Assembly (NCBI RefSeq): GCF_015694425.1
Contig: NZ_JADQDN010000005.1
Span: 124,001-188,000, forward strand
Length of the DNA stretch: 64,000 nucleotides
Reading direction: 5' to 3'
DNA from: Microvirga terrestris
GTDB lineage: Bacteria; Pseudomonadota; Alphaproteobacteria; Rhizobiales; Beijerinckiaceae
Below, piece by piece: positions 34,483 to 44,381 of this stretch (the first letter of the stretch is position 1; each line of letters opens with the position of its first letter). The notes under the pieces were generated by a model. The model was not told the origin of the DNA. It worked only from the letters and a program-made list of their open reading frames with translations, and did not search any database. Both the position numbers and the translations under genes were made by a program.

Positions 34483-36213
34483 TTGACCGTGATCGCCAGA
34501 ACCCAGACAGCCATCGGCCTCTCGGCCCGCACGAAGGCGAAGCGCATCCCATGGTGGCTGTCCGCCGCCGTGGCGGCTGTCGGTCTGCTGGTTTTTCTGC
34601 CGGTGGCCGCCCTGATCGGCATTGCGGCCGAGGGCGATGCGGAGATCTGGCCGCATCTCATTGCCAATGTGCTTCCGGCAAGCACCATCGACACGCTCTC
34701 CCTGCTTGCCGGCATCGCCATCGTCGCGGGCTCCATGGGGATCACGACGGCCTGGCTCGTCACCGCGCATCGCTTCCCCGGCCATAATATCCTGGTCTGG
34801 CTCCTGCCGCTGCCGCTCGCCGTGCCGACCTACATCACGGCCTATATCTATGTGGAGATCTTCGACTCCGCTGGCCTCGTGCAGATGGCCTTGCGCGAGT
34901 TCATGGGCTGGCGGTCACGCACCGATTACTGGTTTCCGGAAATCCGCTCGCTCCCCGGCTGCATCCTCGTCATGTCCGCGGTGCTCTATCCCTACATCTA
35001 CATCGCCGCGCGGGCGATGTTCCTGACGCAGAGCGCCAGCATGCTGGAGGTGGCGCGCACCCTGGGCGCGAGCCGCATCAAGCTCTTTCGCATCATCGCG
35101 CTACCGCTGGCCCGCCCTGCGCTGGCCGTCGGCCTGTCGCTGGCGTTGCTGGAGGCGCTCAACGATATCGGCGCGAGCGAATATCTCGGCGTGCGCACGC
35201 TGACGGTCTCCGTCTACAACACCTGGCTCAACCGCGGCAGCCTCGCGGGTGCGGCGCAGATCGCCTGCGTCATGCTGGCCTTCGCCGTAGGGCTGATCCT
35301 GATCGAACGATACGGCCGGCGGGACAGGCGCTATGCCCTTTCGCCAAAACGCCATCGCACGGTGCATCCGGTTCCGCTCAAAGGCGGACGCGCCTGGACG
35401 GCCTCCGTGCTCTGCGCCCTGCCGGTCCTGCTGGGCTTCATCCTGCCGACGGGCTTTCTTCTCCGCGAGACTCTGCGCGGCGGCCTGTTCGGTCAGTTCG
35501 ACACGGACTTCCTTGCGCATTTCATGACGACCATCGGGTTGTCGGTGGTGGCGACCGTTGCGGTGCTGGCCATCGCCGTCATGCTGGTTTCAGCCGTGCG
35601 GTTGTCCAAGAACTCCCTTACCAAGGGAGCCGTCTTGGTCGCGGGTCTCGGATACGCCTTGCCGGGCACCGTGCTGGCGCTGGGGCTGATGACGCCCCTG
35701 GTCGGCTTCGATAACTTCATCGGCACGATCTGGCGCCACCTGACAGGTGAGCGTCTCGGCCTCCTGCTCATGGGCGCTGCGGGCGGCATCGTCATTGCCT
35801 ACGTGATCCGCTTCCTGTCAATTGCGACGGGCTCCCTCTCGGCCGGCCTCGACCGGGTGTCGCCGAGCCTTGAGGATGCGGCACGCACGCTCGGTGCCTC
35901 CCAGCGGGAGATGGTTTGGAAGATCCAGATCCCGCTCATGCGCCCGGCCTTGGCAAGCGCCGCTCTGCTGATCTTCGTCGACTGCATCAAGGAGCTGCCC
36001 GCAACCCTGCTGCTGCGGCCCCTCAATACGGAAACGCTCTCGACGCTCGTCTACACCTATGCCTCGCGCGGCCGCTTCGAGGATGGATCGCTGGCCGCGC
36101 TGGTCATCGTGCTGGTCGGCCTTGTTCCGGTGATTCAGCTGATGCGTAGCGCCGAGGCTCGCCCGAAGGTGGCGGTGGAAAGCACGAACTCATCGGGAGC
36201 AGTCAGCCCATAA
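34483..36213 (+). CDS. Ferric iron ABC transporter permease (FbpB type, fused double domain)
   Basis: This 576-residue inner membrane protein has two permease halves and about 12 membrane segments. Each half has an EAA coupling loop: EVARTLGASRIKLFRIIALP near residue 190 and EDAARTLGASQREMVWKIQI near residue 465. This is the usual architecture of FbpB/AfuB. The start is TTG at 34483, or GTG two codons later; neither has a strong ribosome binding site. No ATPase gene follows, so the energising subunit must be encoded elsewhere. Confidence 0.92.
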   Translation: MTVIARTQTAIGLSARTKAKRIPWWLSAAVAAVGLLVFLPVAALIGIAAEGDAEIWPHLIANVLPASTIDTLSLLAGIAIVAGSMGITTAWLVTAHRFPGHNILVWLLPLPLAVPTYITAYIYVEIFDSAGLVQMALREFMGWRSRTDYWFPEIRSLPGCILVMSAVLYPYIYIAARAMFLTQSASMLEVARTLGASRIKLFRIIALPLARPALAVGLSLALLEALNDIGASEYLGVRTLTVSVYNTWLNRGSLAGAAQIACVMLAFAVGLILIERYGRRDRRYALSPKRHRTVHPVPLKGGRAWTASVLCALPVLLGFILPTGFLLRETLRGGLFGQFDTDFLAHFMTTIGLSVVATVAVLAIAVMLVSAVRLSKNSLTKGAVLVAGLGYALPGTVLALGLMTPLVGFDNFIGTIWRHLTGERLGLLLMGAAGGIVIAYVIRFLSIATGSLSAGLDRVSPSLEDAARTLGASQREMVWKIQIPLMRPALASAALLIFVDCIKELPATLLLRPLNTETLSTLVYTYASRGRFEDGSLAALVIVLVGLVPVIQLMRSAEARPKVAVESTNSSGAVSP

Positions 36214-36243
36214 GAAAAGCGGCCTGGAAGGGCCGCTTTTCTT
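36212..36243. terminator. Bidirectional intrinsic terminator
   Basis: The arms AAGAAAAGCGGCC (36212-36224) and GGCCGCTTTTCTT (36231-36243) are perfect over 13 bp. Read either way the stem ends in a T-rich arm, so it can end both the iron permease transcript and the convergent scoB transcript. Confidence 0.88.
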
Positions 36244-36263
36244 ATTCGTTTGAGATGCAGGCT

Positions 36264-36944
36264 TTATGCCGCGTTCGACTGACCGCCGTTCAGGGCAACC
36301 TTGAAGTCCGCTGCCGTCTTGGCCTTGATCTCCTCGACCGTTACGCCTTCCGCCAGCTCGATCAGAGTCATGCCGGAGCCGCCTTTCTTGTCGATGGCGA
36401 ATACACCGAGATCGGTGATCACCAGATCCACCACGCCGGTGCCGGTCAGCGGCAGGTTGCACTCCTTCAGGAGCTTGGGATCCTCCGAGCCGTCCTTGGC
36501 CCTCGCCACATGTTCCATGACCACCACGACGCGCTTCACGCCCGCCACGAGGTCCATGGCGCCGCCCATGCCCTTCACCATCTTGCCGGGGATCATCCAA
36601 TTGGCGAGATCGCCGTTCTGAGCCACCTGCATGGCGCCGAGGATCGACAGGTCGATATGACCACCGCGGATCATGCCGAAGGAATCGGCAGATGAGAAAT
36701 AGCTCGTGGTCGGCAGCTCGGTGATCGTCTGCTTGCCGGCGTTGATCAGGTCCGCATCCTCCTCGCCCTCCAACGGAAACGGGCCCATGCCCAGCATGCC
36801 GTTCTCCGACTGGAGCTGCACGCGCATGCCCTTGGGGATGAAGTTGGACACGAGCGTCGGGATGCCGATGCCGAGATTGACATAAAAGCCGTCGCGCAGC
36901 TCCTTGGCGGCACGAGCGGCCATCTGTTCACGGGTCCAGGCCAT
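36264..36944 (-). CDS. scoB: 3-oxoacid CoA-transferase subunit B
   Basis: This 226-residue beta subunit of succinyl-CoA:3-ketoacid CoA-transferase moves CoA from succinyl-CoA to acetoacetate in ketone-body/PHB use. The catalytic glutamate lies in the SENGMLGMG motif; [16 protein letters not shown] and [20 protein letters not shown] are further signatures. Its start codon overlaps the scoA stop (TGATG). A PcaJ role in beta-ketoadipate use is possible, but no other pca gene is nearby. Confidence 0.92.
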   Translation of the reverse strand: MAWTREQMAARAAKELRDGFYVNLGIGIPTLVSNFIPKGMRVQLQSENGMLGMGPFPLEGEEDADLINAGKQTITELPTTSYFSSADSFGMIRGGHIDLSILGAMQVAQNGDLANWMIPGKMVKGMGGAMDLVAGVKRVVVVMEHVARAKDGSEDPKLLKECNLPLTGTGVVDLVITDLGVFAIDKKGGSGMTLIELAEGVTVEEIKAKTAADFKVALNGGQSNAA

Positions 36945-37681
36945 CAGACTTCCTCCCCTGCTCCCGCCGGCACGGCGGCTTCCGCGCGCTTGCGGGTCGT
37001 GCGTTGCTCGATGTGTTTGACCGGGTTCGGCACATGCACCATGCGCTTCACGAAAATGCCTGGAGTGTGCATGCAGTCCGGGTCGATCTCGCCAGCCGGC
37101 ACCAAATGCTCGACTTCGGCGATGGTCATCCGCGACGCAGTGGCCATCATCGGATTGAAGTTGCGGGCGGTCTTTCGGTAGACGAGATTGCCTTCCGTGT
37201 CGCCCTTCCAGGCATGGACGATGGAGATGTCGGCAAACAATCCCGTCTCCATGACGTACTTCTCGCCGTTGAACTCACGCACCTCCTTGCCCTCGGCGAT
37301 GAGGGTGCCCACACCGGTCTTAGTGTAGAAAGCCGGGATGCCGGCGCCACCAGCGCGGATGCGCTCGGCCAGCGTGCCCTGCGGGTTGAACTCGAGCTCC
37401 AGCTCGCCGGAGAGGTACTGCTGGGCGAAGAGCTTGTTCTCGCCGACGTAGGACGAGATCATCTTGCGGATCTGACGGGTCTCCAGAAGGCGGCCGAGGC
37501 CGACCCCGTCTACGCCCGCATTGTTGGAGATGAAGGTCAGCTCCTTCGCCCCCGAATCACGGATTGCCTCGATCAGCGCCTCGGGAATGCCGCAGAGGCC
37601 GAAACCACCGGCCATGATGGTCATGCCATCCTTGACCAGACCAGCCAGCGCCGAGCTTGCGTCGCTGTAAACCTTATCCAT
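36944..37681 (-). CDS. scoA: 3-oxoacid CoA-transferase subunit A
   Basis: This 245-residue alpha subunit shows the CoA-binding [10 protein letters not shown] loop near residues 26-35, the motif [17 protein letters not shown] and [27 protein letters not shown] sits 5 nt before the ATG at 37681; an adjoining TTG is not needed. It is cotranscribed with scoB. The upstream gap carries GGGCAGG-TG-CCTGCCC and two spaced TTCGAA sites, which might bind a regulator. Confidence 0.92.
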   Translation of the reverse strand: MDKVYSDASSALAGLVKDGMTIMAGGFGLCGIPEALIEAIRDSGAKELTFISNNAGVDGVGLGRLLETRQIRKMISSYVGENKLFAQQYLSGELELEFNPQGTLAERIRAGGAGIPAFYTKTGVGTLIAEGKEVREFNGEKYVMETGLFADISIVHAWKGDTEGNLVYRKTARNFNPMMATASRMTIAEVEHLVPAGEIDPDCMHTPGIFVKRMVHVPNPVKHIEQRTTRKRAEAAVPAGAGEEV

Positions 37682-37879
37682 CAAATCCTCTCCTTGTGGG
37701 CAGGTGCCTGCCCGTTCGAAGTGTCGCGGTTCGAATGGCGGCCACCCTGCAACCTGGCCTCAATTTAGACAATCCCTTCGTATGGATATATGGATAGTAT
37801 TCATGAATTCGGCCCTGCCTGAGGACATCCCGTCTTCACCGCTTGCGAGGCAGCGCCCAAGGTTTACAACATTCGCTCA

Positions 37880-39691
37880 ATGTCCCGCCGCGTTGTCTTT
37901 CTCATCGCCTTGATCTCGCTTGCCGTTCTCGGGACGGCGGCCTCCCCCTGGACGCTGCCCGGAGGTGGCCTGTCGGCGGAGCTGAAGGAGCATGTGAGGA
38001 GCCGGTACGGGCTGGATCTGACGGTCAGGGGCCGGAGCACCTTCGCGGTGCTTCCCATCCCGCGGGTCAAGTTCGAGAATGTAGCGCTTGAGTTTCCGAA
38101 TGGGGCGCTCAAAGCCGAAGGTGGCATCCTAAGGGGCGAGCTGCGCATCCTTCCGCTGCTCTTCGGGCGGGTCGACCTCTCCGATTTCGACCTGACGGAA
38201 ACCCGCATCACCGCCTCGGCCCAGAAGCTCCAGGCCGTCAAATGGACGGAGATTTTCAAGGACCGCGCGACCGAAACCCATGCCCGCCGGCTGGTGGTGA
38301 CCAAATCCTCGGTGCGCTGGACCGACCTAAAGAGTGCCCATCTCGACGACCTCAATGCCATCATCCGCTGGGTGGATCCATCCGAGCCGATGACGATGTC
38401 GGGATCCGCCCAGTGGCGGGACGAAGTCGTCTCCCTGGAGCAGGCCTCGTTCTTCCCCGACCTGCTGGCCGCCAACAAGATCAGCCCGTTCTCCCTCACC
38501 CTCTCCGCGCCCGGCGCCCGGCTCACGGCCGAAGGCGAGGCACATCTGGGAGATGGCCCTAGCCTCACGGGAGAAAGCACCATCAAGACTGCTTCGGTGC
38601 GCGACTTCACCCGCTGGAGCGGGATGGATCTTCCCTTCGGATCCCTTCTGCGGGCCCTTTCGATCAGCGGCGACTTCTCCATGGACCGCCGCCGCCTGTC
38701 CTGGCCTGCGGTCTCCATCGCGCTAGGCTCCGACACGCTGGAGGGTACCCTGGGCGTCCGCTTCGATACGGAACGGCCGGTCGTCACCGGCACCCTGGCC
38801 GCCGATACGCTCAACCTGTCAGACCTTTTCGCCCCGTTCAATCAGACACGAACCTCCTCGGGCGCATGGAGCGAAGAGACAATCGACCTGGCCGGGGCCA
38901 CAGGTGCCGACCTCGACCTTCGCCTGTCGGCTTCAAGCGCCAGCGTCGGGCGCCTCAGCCTGGACGACATGGCGGCCAGCGTGCTGGTCCAACCCGGCCG
39001 CATCGAGGCCTCCATCGGGCGGGCGGACTTCTATGACGGCACGTTGAAGGGGCGGCTGTCTCTGGCGGCTCAGGACGGCCTTGTCGACTTCAAGAGCCAA
39101 GGAACCTTCTCAGGAGTGAAGATCGCCACCTTCCTGGCCGCGGTCGGCGAGCCCCGCTGGATCACCGGCCGGGCCCAGGGGCAGTTCAGCTTTGACGGCG
39201 AAGGTCGCAACCCTGCGGACGTGATCCGTCAGGCAGCGGGCCGCTCCTCGGTCGAAATAACTGATGGAGAACTGGTGGGGATCAATCTTGAGGATGCCCT
39301 TCGACGCGTGGATAAGCGCCCTCTTCTCGCATCCCTGAACTGGAAAGGCGGTCGCACGCCTTTCAGTAAGGCCGAAGCCCAAGTCATGATGCGGGACGGC
39401 GTCGGTGAGATCGTCGAGGGTAAGCTGAAAGGACCCGCCGTGCAGGCCGACCTTCGCGGGCAGGTGCTGATGGTCGACCGGACGCTCCAGGTCACGGCAG
39501 GCGTTGCAGCGGTCGATGCGCCAGCAGGACAAGCCCCTGCCCTTGCCTTCGACGTGACAGGCGATTGGGACAATGTCGCCATCAGCCCTCAGGTCCGCTC
39601 GCTGATCGAGCGGTCGGGCGCGGCGAAGCCGCTCTTCCCGTCGCAGCGTGTTCCCGCCGGCGAGCAAAGGCCGCAGGCCACCGCTCAGTGA
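37880..39691 (+). CDS. AsmA family protein
   Basis: This 603-residue protein is anchored by an N-terminal hydrophobic segment (residues 5-22) with the rest in the periplasm. It starts with the AsmA-type repeat SRYGLDLTVRGRSTFAVLPIP and VKFENVALEFPNG. The C-terminal half includes YDGTLKGRLSLAAQDGLVDF and GRAQGQFSFDGEGRNPADVI, matching AsmA C-terminal domains. AsmA-like proteins are tied to outer membrane assembly and inter-membrane lipid transport. Its end overlaps the convergent potI by 7 bp. No clear ribosome binding site was seen. Confidence 0.88.
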   Translation: MSRRVVFLIALISLAVLGTAASPWTLPGGGLSAELKEHVRSRYGLDLTVRGRSTFAVLPIPRVKFENVALEFPNGALKAEGGILRGELRILPLLFGRVDLSDFDLTETRITASAQKLQAVKWTEIFKDRATETHARRLVVTKSSVRWTDLKSAHLDDLNAIIRWVDPSEPMTMSGSAQWRDEVVSLEQASFFPDLLAANKISPFSLTLSAPGARLTAEGEAHLGDGPSLTGESTIKTASVRDFTRWSGMDLPFGSLLRALSISGDFSMDRRRLSWPAVSIALGSDTLEGTLGVRFDTERPVVTGTLAADTLNLSDLFAPFNQTRTSSGAWSEETIDLAGATGADLDLRLSASSASVGRLSLDDMAASVLVQPGRIEASIGRADFYDGTLKGRLSLAAQDGLVDFKSQGTFSGVKIATFLAAVGEPRWITGRAQGQFSFDGEGRNPADVIRQAAGRSSVEITDGELVGINLEDALRRVDKRPLLASLNWKGGRTPFSKAEAQVMMRDGVGEIVEGKLKGPAVQADLRGQVLMVDRTLQVTAGVAAVDAPAGQAPALAFDVTGDWDNVAISPQVRSLIERSGAAKPLFPSQRVPAGEQRPQATAQ

Positions 39692-40491
39692 GAGTTACGG
39701 CGCGAGCGCAGTACCGAGCGCTTGCTCAGCAGAGTCGCTGAAATCACGCCGACGGTTACAATCCCGATCAGGATGGCTGAGGCCGCATTGACCTCCGGCG
39801 AGAGCCCGAGCCGCACGGCGCTGTAGATCTTGATCGGCAGCGTCGTAGCCCCAGGGCCTGTGTTGAAGCTCGCGATCACGAGATCGTCCATCGACAGGGT
39901 GAAGGCGAGCAGGAAGCCCGCCACGATCGAGGGTGCGATCAGCGGCAGCGTCACCGAGAAGAACGTGCGCAGGGGCGGTGCGCCGAGATCCATCGCGGCC
40001 TCCTCGAGCGAGCGGTCGAAGGTCATGAGACGCGACTGCACCACCACGGTCACGAAGCACATGGTGAGCGTGGTGTGGGCGAGCGTGATGGTCCAGAAGC
40101 CCCGGTCGAAACCGACGGCGACGAAGAATAGCAGCAGCGACAGCCCGGTGATCACCTCCGGCATGACCATGGGCGCATAGACCATTCCGGTAAACAGCGT
40201 CCGCCCGGGAAAGCGTCCGTAGCGGGCGAGTGCCAGCGCCGCGAGGGTGCCGAGGAGGGTGGCCAGCGTTGCTGACAGGAACGCGACACGCAACGTCACC
40301 CAGGCCGCTTCCATGAGCGCCTCGTTCCGGAACAGGGCGCCGTACCAATGCGTGGAGAAGCCGCCCCACACGGTGACGAGCCGCGACGCGTTGAACGAAT
40401 AGATCACCAGCAGCAGGATCGGCAGGTACAGGAACGCGAACCCGATCACGAGCGAGGTGACGTTGAAGACGCTCAGGCGGCGCATCGTCAT
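39685..40491 (-). CDS. potI: PotI-type polyamine ABC transporter permease
   Basis: This 268-residue inner membrane permease has six hydrophobic segments, the N-terminal FLYLPILLLVIYSFNASR, VITGLSLLLFFVAVG and the coupling loop EEAAMDLGAPPLRTFFSVTL. The pattern is that of PotI/PotC, which move putrescine or spermidine. ATG at 40491 overlaps the potH stop by 4 bp; a second in-frame ATG lies at 40485. Substrate specificity is inferred from family. Confidence 0.9.
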   Translation of the reverse strand: MTMRRLSVFNVTSLVIGFAFLYLPILLLVIYSFNASRLVTVWGGFSTHWYGALFRNEALMEAAWVTLRVAFLSATLATLLGTLAALALARYGRFPGRTLFTGMVYAPMVMPEVITGLSLLLFFVAVGFDRGFWTITLAHTTLTMCFVTVVVQSRLMTFDRSLEEAAMDLGAPPLRTFFSVTLPLIAPSIVAGFLLAFTLSMDDLVIASFNTGPGATTLPIKIYSAVRLGLSPEVNAASAILIGIVTVGVISATLLSKRSVLRSRRNSH

Positions 40492-41393
40492 CGATGTGCC
40501 TCCAAACGGCGGGCCTCGACATCGCGATAGATTACGATGGGCACCACGAGAACGATCAGAAGCAGGATGGCGACCGCGGAGGCCAGCGGCCAGTCGCGGT
40601 TCGAGAAGAACTCGCTCCAGAGCTGCCGGCCGATCATCAAGGTCTCCGAACCTCCGAGGAGGTCCGGGATCACGAACTCGCCCACCGCCGGGATGAAGCA
40701 CAGGAGCGAGCCTGCAATGATGCCCGGCATGGCAAGCGGCACAGTGATCGTCCAGAATGAGCGCCATGGCGTCGAGCCAAGGTCGAGCGCCGCCTCGAGC
40801 AGCGTGTCGTCCATCTTCTCCAACGTCGCGAAGAGCGGTAGCACCATGAAGGGCAGATAGGCATAGACGATGCCGATATACACAGCCGTCTCGGTGTTCA
40901 GGATGTCCAGCGGTTCGGAGATCAGGCCGATTGCCACGAGCACCTGCGTCAGCAGCCCTTCGGGCTTAAGGATCGCCACCCAGGCATAGATGCGGATGAG
41001 GAAGCTCGTCCAGAACGGCAGGATAATCGCCGCAACTAGGAGCGCTCGATAGCGCTCCGGCGCGCGCGCCATGCCGTAGGCGATGGGAAAGCCTACGAGG
41101 AGCAGCAGCAATGTCGAAACGGCGGCGATGCGCACGGATGAGATGGTTGCGCGGAAATAGAGGTCGTCCTCGGTGAGCAATATGAAGTTCTCGAAGTCGA
41201 GCGCGCTGAAGAAGCCGGCGATGTCGCTCCACTCGAAGACCGGCTTGTAGGGCGGCTGCGCCACCGCCGGGTCCGAGAGGCTGATCTTGAGAACAATGAG
41301 GAACGGCACGAGAAAGAGCACGCCGAGCCAGAGGTAAGGCACGGCGGGCACGAGACCCGCGGAGAGGCGCCGCGTAAGGGTGCGATCCGTCAT
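40488..41393 (-). CDS. potH: PotH-type polyamine ABC transporter permease
   Basis: This 301-residue inner membrane permease has six segments, including LWLGVLFLVPFLIVLKISLS near the N-terminus, LPFWTSFLIRIYAWVAIL and YLPFMVLPLFATLEKMD, which are PotH/PotB hallmarks. The coupling loop is EAALDLGSTPWRSFWTIT. It lies 2 bp after potG and overlaps potI. Confidence 0.92.
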   Translation of the reverse strand: MTDRTLTRRLSAGLVPAVPYLWLGVLFLVPFLIVLKISLSDPAVAQPPYKPVFEWSDIAGFFSALDFENFILLTEDDLYFRATISSVRIAAVSTLLLLLVGFPIAYGMARAPERYRALLVAAIILPFWTSFLIRIYAWVAILKPEGLLTQVLVAIGLISEPLDILNTETAVYIGIVYAYLPFMVLPLFATLEKMDDTLLEAALDLGSTPWRSFWTITVPLAMPGIIAGSLLCFIPAVGEFVIPDLLGGSETLMIGRQLWSEFFSNRDWPLASAVAILLLIVLVVPIVIYRDVEARRLEAHR

Positions 41394-41395
41394 GG

Positions 41396-42565
41396 CTATT
41401 CCGCCAGGATCACCGCCGCATCCGGCGCGAAGGTGACATAGACTTGCTCATCCCACTCAATGGGGTTCTCGACAAAGCGGGAGGCGTTGGCACGGGTGAC
41501 GCGCAGGATCTCGCCGGTGGCGAGCTTCACCCGATAGACGGTCCAATCACCGAGATAGCCGATGTCCCACACCTCGCCGGTGAGCACATTGATGGCGCTA
41601 GGCCCCGGCGGATCCCGTTGGATCACCATCTTCTCAGGGCGTACGGCAATCGCCACGGCCTGGCCGGAATGCAGCACCTCGTCAGGATCGTCGATGGTGA
41701 GCGGTACTGCGGCCGAAGACGTCTTCACACGCCAGAGGCCGTTTTCCTGGCCCTGCACATGACCTTCGATGATGTTCACGTCGCCGACGAACTCAGCGAT
41801 GAAACGGGTCTTCGGCTGCTCGTAGATCTCGCCGGGCGTGGCGACCTGCACGATCCGGCCGTGATCCATGACGGCGATACGGTCGGCCATGGTCATGGCC
41901 TCTTCCTGATCGTGGGTGACGACCACGAAGGTCATGTGGAGCTCATGCTGGATGTCCATGAGCTCGAACTGGGTTTCCTCCCGCAGCTTCTTGTCGAGGG
42001 CGCCGAGCGGCTCATCGAGGAGAAGAACCTTGGGCTTCTTGGCGAGGGCACGGGCGAGCGCCACCCGCTGACGCTGGCCGCCGGAGAGCTGGCTCGGGTA
42101 ACGGCGGGCGAGCTTCTCGAGCTGGACGAGGCGCAGCATCTCGCCGACCCGGTCGGCGATCTGGTCCTTGGACATCCCATCCTGCTTGAGCCCGAAGGCG
42201 ATGTTCTTCTCCACGCTCATGTGCGGGAAGAGTGCATAGGATTGGAACATCATGTTCACAGGCCTGCGATAGGGCGGCACGCCGGCCAGGTTCTGGTCGC
42301 CTAAGGTGATCGTGCCCTTGGTCGGGGTCTCGAAGCCGGCAAGCATGCGCATCAGGGTCGTCTTCCCGCAGCCGGAAGGGCCCAGCAGGCAGAAGAACTC
42401 GCCTTCGAAGATATTCAGGGAAAGATGATCGACCGCCGTGGAGTCGCCAAAACGTTTCGTGACGTTCTCGAAGCGGATCAGCGGTTTGGCATCAGGCTTC
42501 ACCCAAGGGGCGAAGGAACGGCGCACCGCGCCGACGGAGGCGGATTGACGGGCTGGAGGAGGCAA
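41396..42565 (-). CDS. potG: PotG-type polyamine ABC transporter ATPase
   Basis: This 389-residue ATPase has Walker A GPSGCGKTTLMRML at residues 62-75, signature QLSGGQRQRVALARAL, Walker B VLLLDEPLGALD and the switch histidine in VVVTHDQEEAM. A C-terminal TOBE domain (VAIAVRPEKMVI) is present. TTG at 42565 gives the usual PotG N-terminal extension ending RFENVTKRFGD; a downstream start is possible. A potF binding-protein gene, usually first in this operon, is not present upstream. Confidence 0.92.
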   Translation of the reverse strand: MPPPARQSASVGAVRRSFAPWVKPDAKPLIRFENVTKRFGDSTAVDHLSLNIFEGEFFCLLGPSGCGKTTLMRMLAGFETPTKGTITLGDQNLAGVPPYRRPVNMMFQSYALFPHMSVEKNIAFGLKQDGMSKDQIADRVGEMLRLVQLEKLARRYPSQLSGGQRQRVALARALAKKPKVLLLDEPLGALDKKLREETQFELMDIQHELHMTFVVVTHDQEEAMTMADRIAVMDHGRIVQVATPGEIYEQPKTRFIAEFVGDVNIIEGHVQGQENGLWRVKTSSAAVPLTIDDPDEVLHSGQAVAIAVRPEKMVIQRDPPGPSAINVLTGEVWDIGYLGDWTVYRVKLATGEILRVTRANASRFVENPIEWDEQVYVTFAPDAAVILAE

Positions 42566-42733
42566 GATGCTTGAACTTCACCTGTCTGAGGAAAAACCAG
42601 GGCGCAAGCTATGATGTTCAGGCTCCAAGAACAACATCTTAAAACCCCCGCGTCCCCACCCTCTTTGTGACCGAAGGGCGGAAACAGGGGAGAGGCTGCT
42701 TCCTTTGACCCCAGAGGCTGAAAAACAGCCACC

Positions 42734-42762
42734 CAAGAAAAAGCCCGGCATGAAGCCGGGCT
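42734..42762 (-). terminator. Terminator of the emrB-type gene
   Basis: AGCCCGGC (42742-42749) and GCCGGGCT (42755-42762) form a perfect 8-bp stem. On the minus strand a TTTTTCTT tract follows, 17-45 bp past the stop codon at 42780. Confidence 0.85.
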
Positions 42763-42779
42763 GAAGTTTGGAGGTTAAC

Positions 42780-44375
42780 TCAATGACCGCCGCCACCGCC
42801 GGCGGGAGCCGCCCGGGGCTTCTTGATGAACGGCAAGGCGAGGATCAGGCCTAGGAACAGGATCGTCAGCAGAAGGAACACATCCCCGAAGGCCATGACC
42901 ATCGCCTCGCGGTGGACCATGTTGGACAGGGTCTTGATCGCAGCCGTGCCGGCATCCGGACCGAGGGACTGGAACTTCATGGTCATGGCGTTCAGGGTCT
43001 CGACCGCCGTCGAGCGGCCCCAGTTCACGCTCTCACGCAGGCGCTCGACGTGGAGGTCCAATCGATTGTTGATCCCCGTGTTGATGAGCGCCAGTCCGAC
43101 CGCGCCGCCTAAGTTGCGGGTGAGGTTATAGAGGCCGGACGCGTTCTTGATCCTGTCTGGCGGCAGCGTACCGAGAGCGATGTTGTTGATCGGCACCATG
43201 CAGATCATCAGGCCGACACCGCGGAAGATCTGAGGAACGAACAGCTCCCAGAAATCCCAGTCCTTGGTCAGGCCGCTCATCATCCATGTGCCGAAGGCGA
43301 AGGCGGCAAAGCCGATGCCCATCATGACGCGCGGGTCCATCTTGCGGGACAGGATACCCGCCACCGGCGCCATCAGGAACATGGTCGCGCCTGACACGAA
43401 CATGGTCTCGCCGATCTGCAGGGACGAATAGCCCCGCACGCTCCCCAAATAAACCGGGTAGAGATAGGTCAACCCATAGAGCCCGATGCCCATGACGAAG
43501 CTGAAGGACGAGCCTGCGAGGAAGTTGCGGTCGGCAAACGCACGCAGGTCGACGATCGGCTGCTTCGCCGTGAAGGCCCGGTAGAAGAAGCCCAAGCCGC
43601 CAACCACGCACACGATGGTGAGGATCAGCACCAGCTCATCCTGGAACCAGTCGTTCAGCGGCCCCTCTTCCAGCACATATTCGAGGCTGCCGAGAAAAGC
43701 CGCCATGAAGCCGAGACCCGCCCAGTCGAAGCTCTTGAAAAGGCCTAAGTTAGGCTCGTCGAAATCGACCAGCAGGTAGGTTGAGATCGTGACGAGGATG
43801 CCCGGCACGATGTTGACCAGGAACAGCCAGTGCCAAGAAAATATGTCAGTGAGATAGCCGCCGAGGGTCGGTCCGATGGTGGGTGCCAGCGTCGCCACGA
43901 GGCCGATGATCGGCGAGATGACCGGCCGCTTCTCCGGCGGAAAGATCGTGAAGGCCGAGGCAAAAACGGTCGGGATCATGCCGCCGCCGATGAAGCCCTG
44001 CAGCGCGCGATAGACGATCATCTGATCGATGTTCGTGGCCGTCGCGCACATGAAGCTCATGAAAGTGAAGCCGCCTGATGCGATCACGAACATCCAGCGC
44101 GTGGAGAGCACGCGCGAGAGCGTTCCCGACAGCGGGATCATGATCACCTCGGCGATCAGATAGCTCGTCTGGACCCAGGAGATTTCCTCCGACGATGCGG
44201 AGAGACCGGCCTGAATTTCCGCCAGCGAGGCGGAGACGATCTGAATGTCCAGAATCGCCATGAACATGCCGAAGACCATGCAGAAGAACGCGAAGGTCCG
44301 GCGCCCGCTCACAGGCGCCGGCTTTGCGGCTAGCATGGGTCCTTGCTTGGTCGGGATGGCAGCCGATGCGGCCAT
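42780..44375 (-). CDS. EmrB-type MFS multidrug efflux transporter (DHA2)
   Basis: This 531-residue inner membrane protein has about 14 membrane segments. Signatures include FMAILDIQIVSASLAEIQAG, SWVQTSYLIAEVIMIPLSG and QGFIGGGMIPTVFA near residues 42-145, typical of DHA2 14-helix drug/H+ antiporters. It is preceded by an EmrA-type adaptor 6 bp upstream, so the pair should span the envelope together with an outer membrane channel encoded elsewhere. Probably repressed by the divergent TetR protein. The C-terminus is GGGGH. Confidence 0.93.
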   Translation of the reverse strand: MAASAAIPTKQGPMLAAKPAPVSGRRTFAFFCMVFGMFMAILDIQIVSASLAEIQAGLSASSEEISWVQTSYLIAEVIMIPLSGTLSRVLSTRWMFVIASGGFTFMSFMCATATNIDQMIVYRALQGFIGGGMIPTVFASAFTIFPPEKRPVISPIIGLVATLAPTIGPTLGGYLTDIFSWHWLFLVNIVPGILVTISTYLLVDFDEPNLGLFKSFDWAGLGFMAAFLGSLEYVLEEGPLNDWFQDELVLILTIVCVVGGLGFFYRAFTAKQPIVDLRAFADRNFLAGSSFSFVMGIGLYGLTYLYPVYLGSVRGYSSLQIGETMFVSGATMFLMAPVAGILSRKMDPRVMMGIGFAAFAFGTWMMSGLTKDWDFWELFVPQIFRGVGLMICMVPINNIALGTLPPDRIKNASGLYNLTRNLGGAVGLALINTGINNRLDLHVERLRESVNWGRSTAVETLNAMTMKFQSLGPDAGTAAIKTLSNMVHREAMVMAFGDVFLLLTILFLGLILALPFIKKPRAAPAGGGGGH

Positions 44376-44381
44376 GGGTGC

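Noticed and set aside
37715..37735. Two TTCGAA sites 15 bp apart upstream of scoA as a defined operator
   Set aside because: Six-base palindromes are frequent by chance; there is too little symmetry to claim a site, so it is only mentioned with scoA.
42600..42720. Possible degenerate palindromic repeat between potG and the emrB-type gene
   Set aside because: Some text resembles family B (CCCACCCTC and GGGGAGAGG), but the arms do not pair well enough to call an element.
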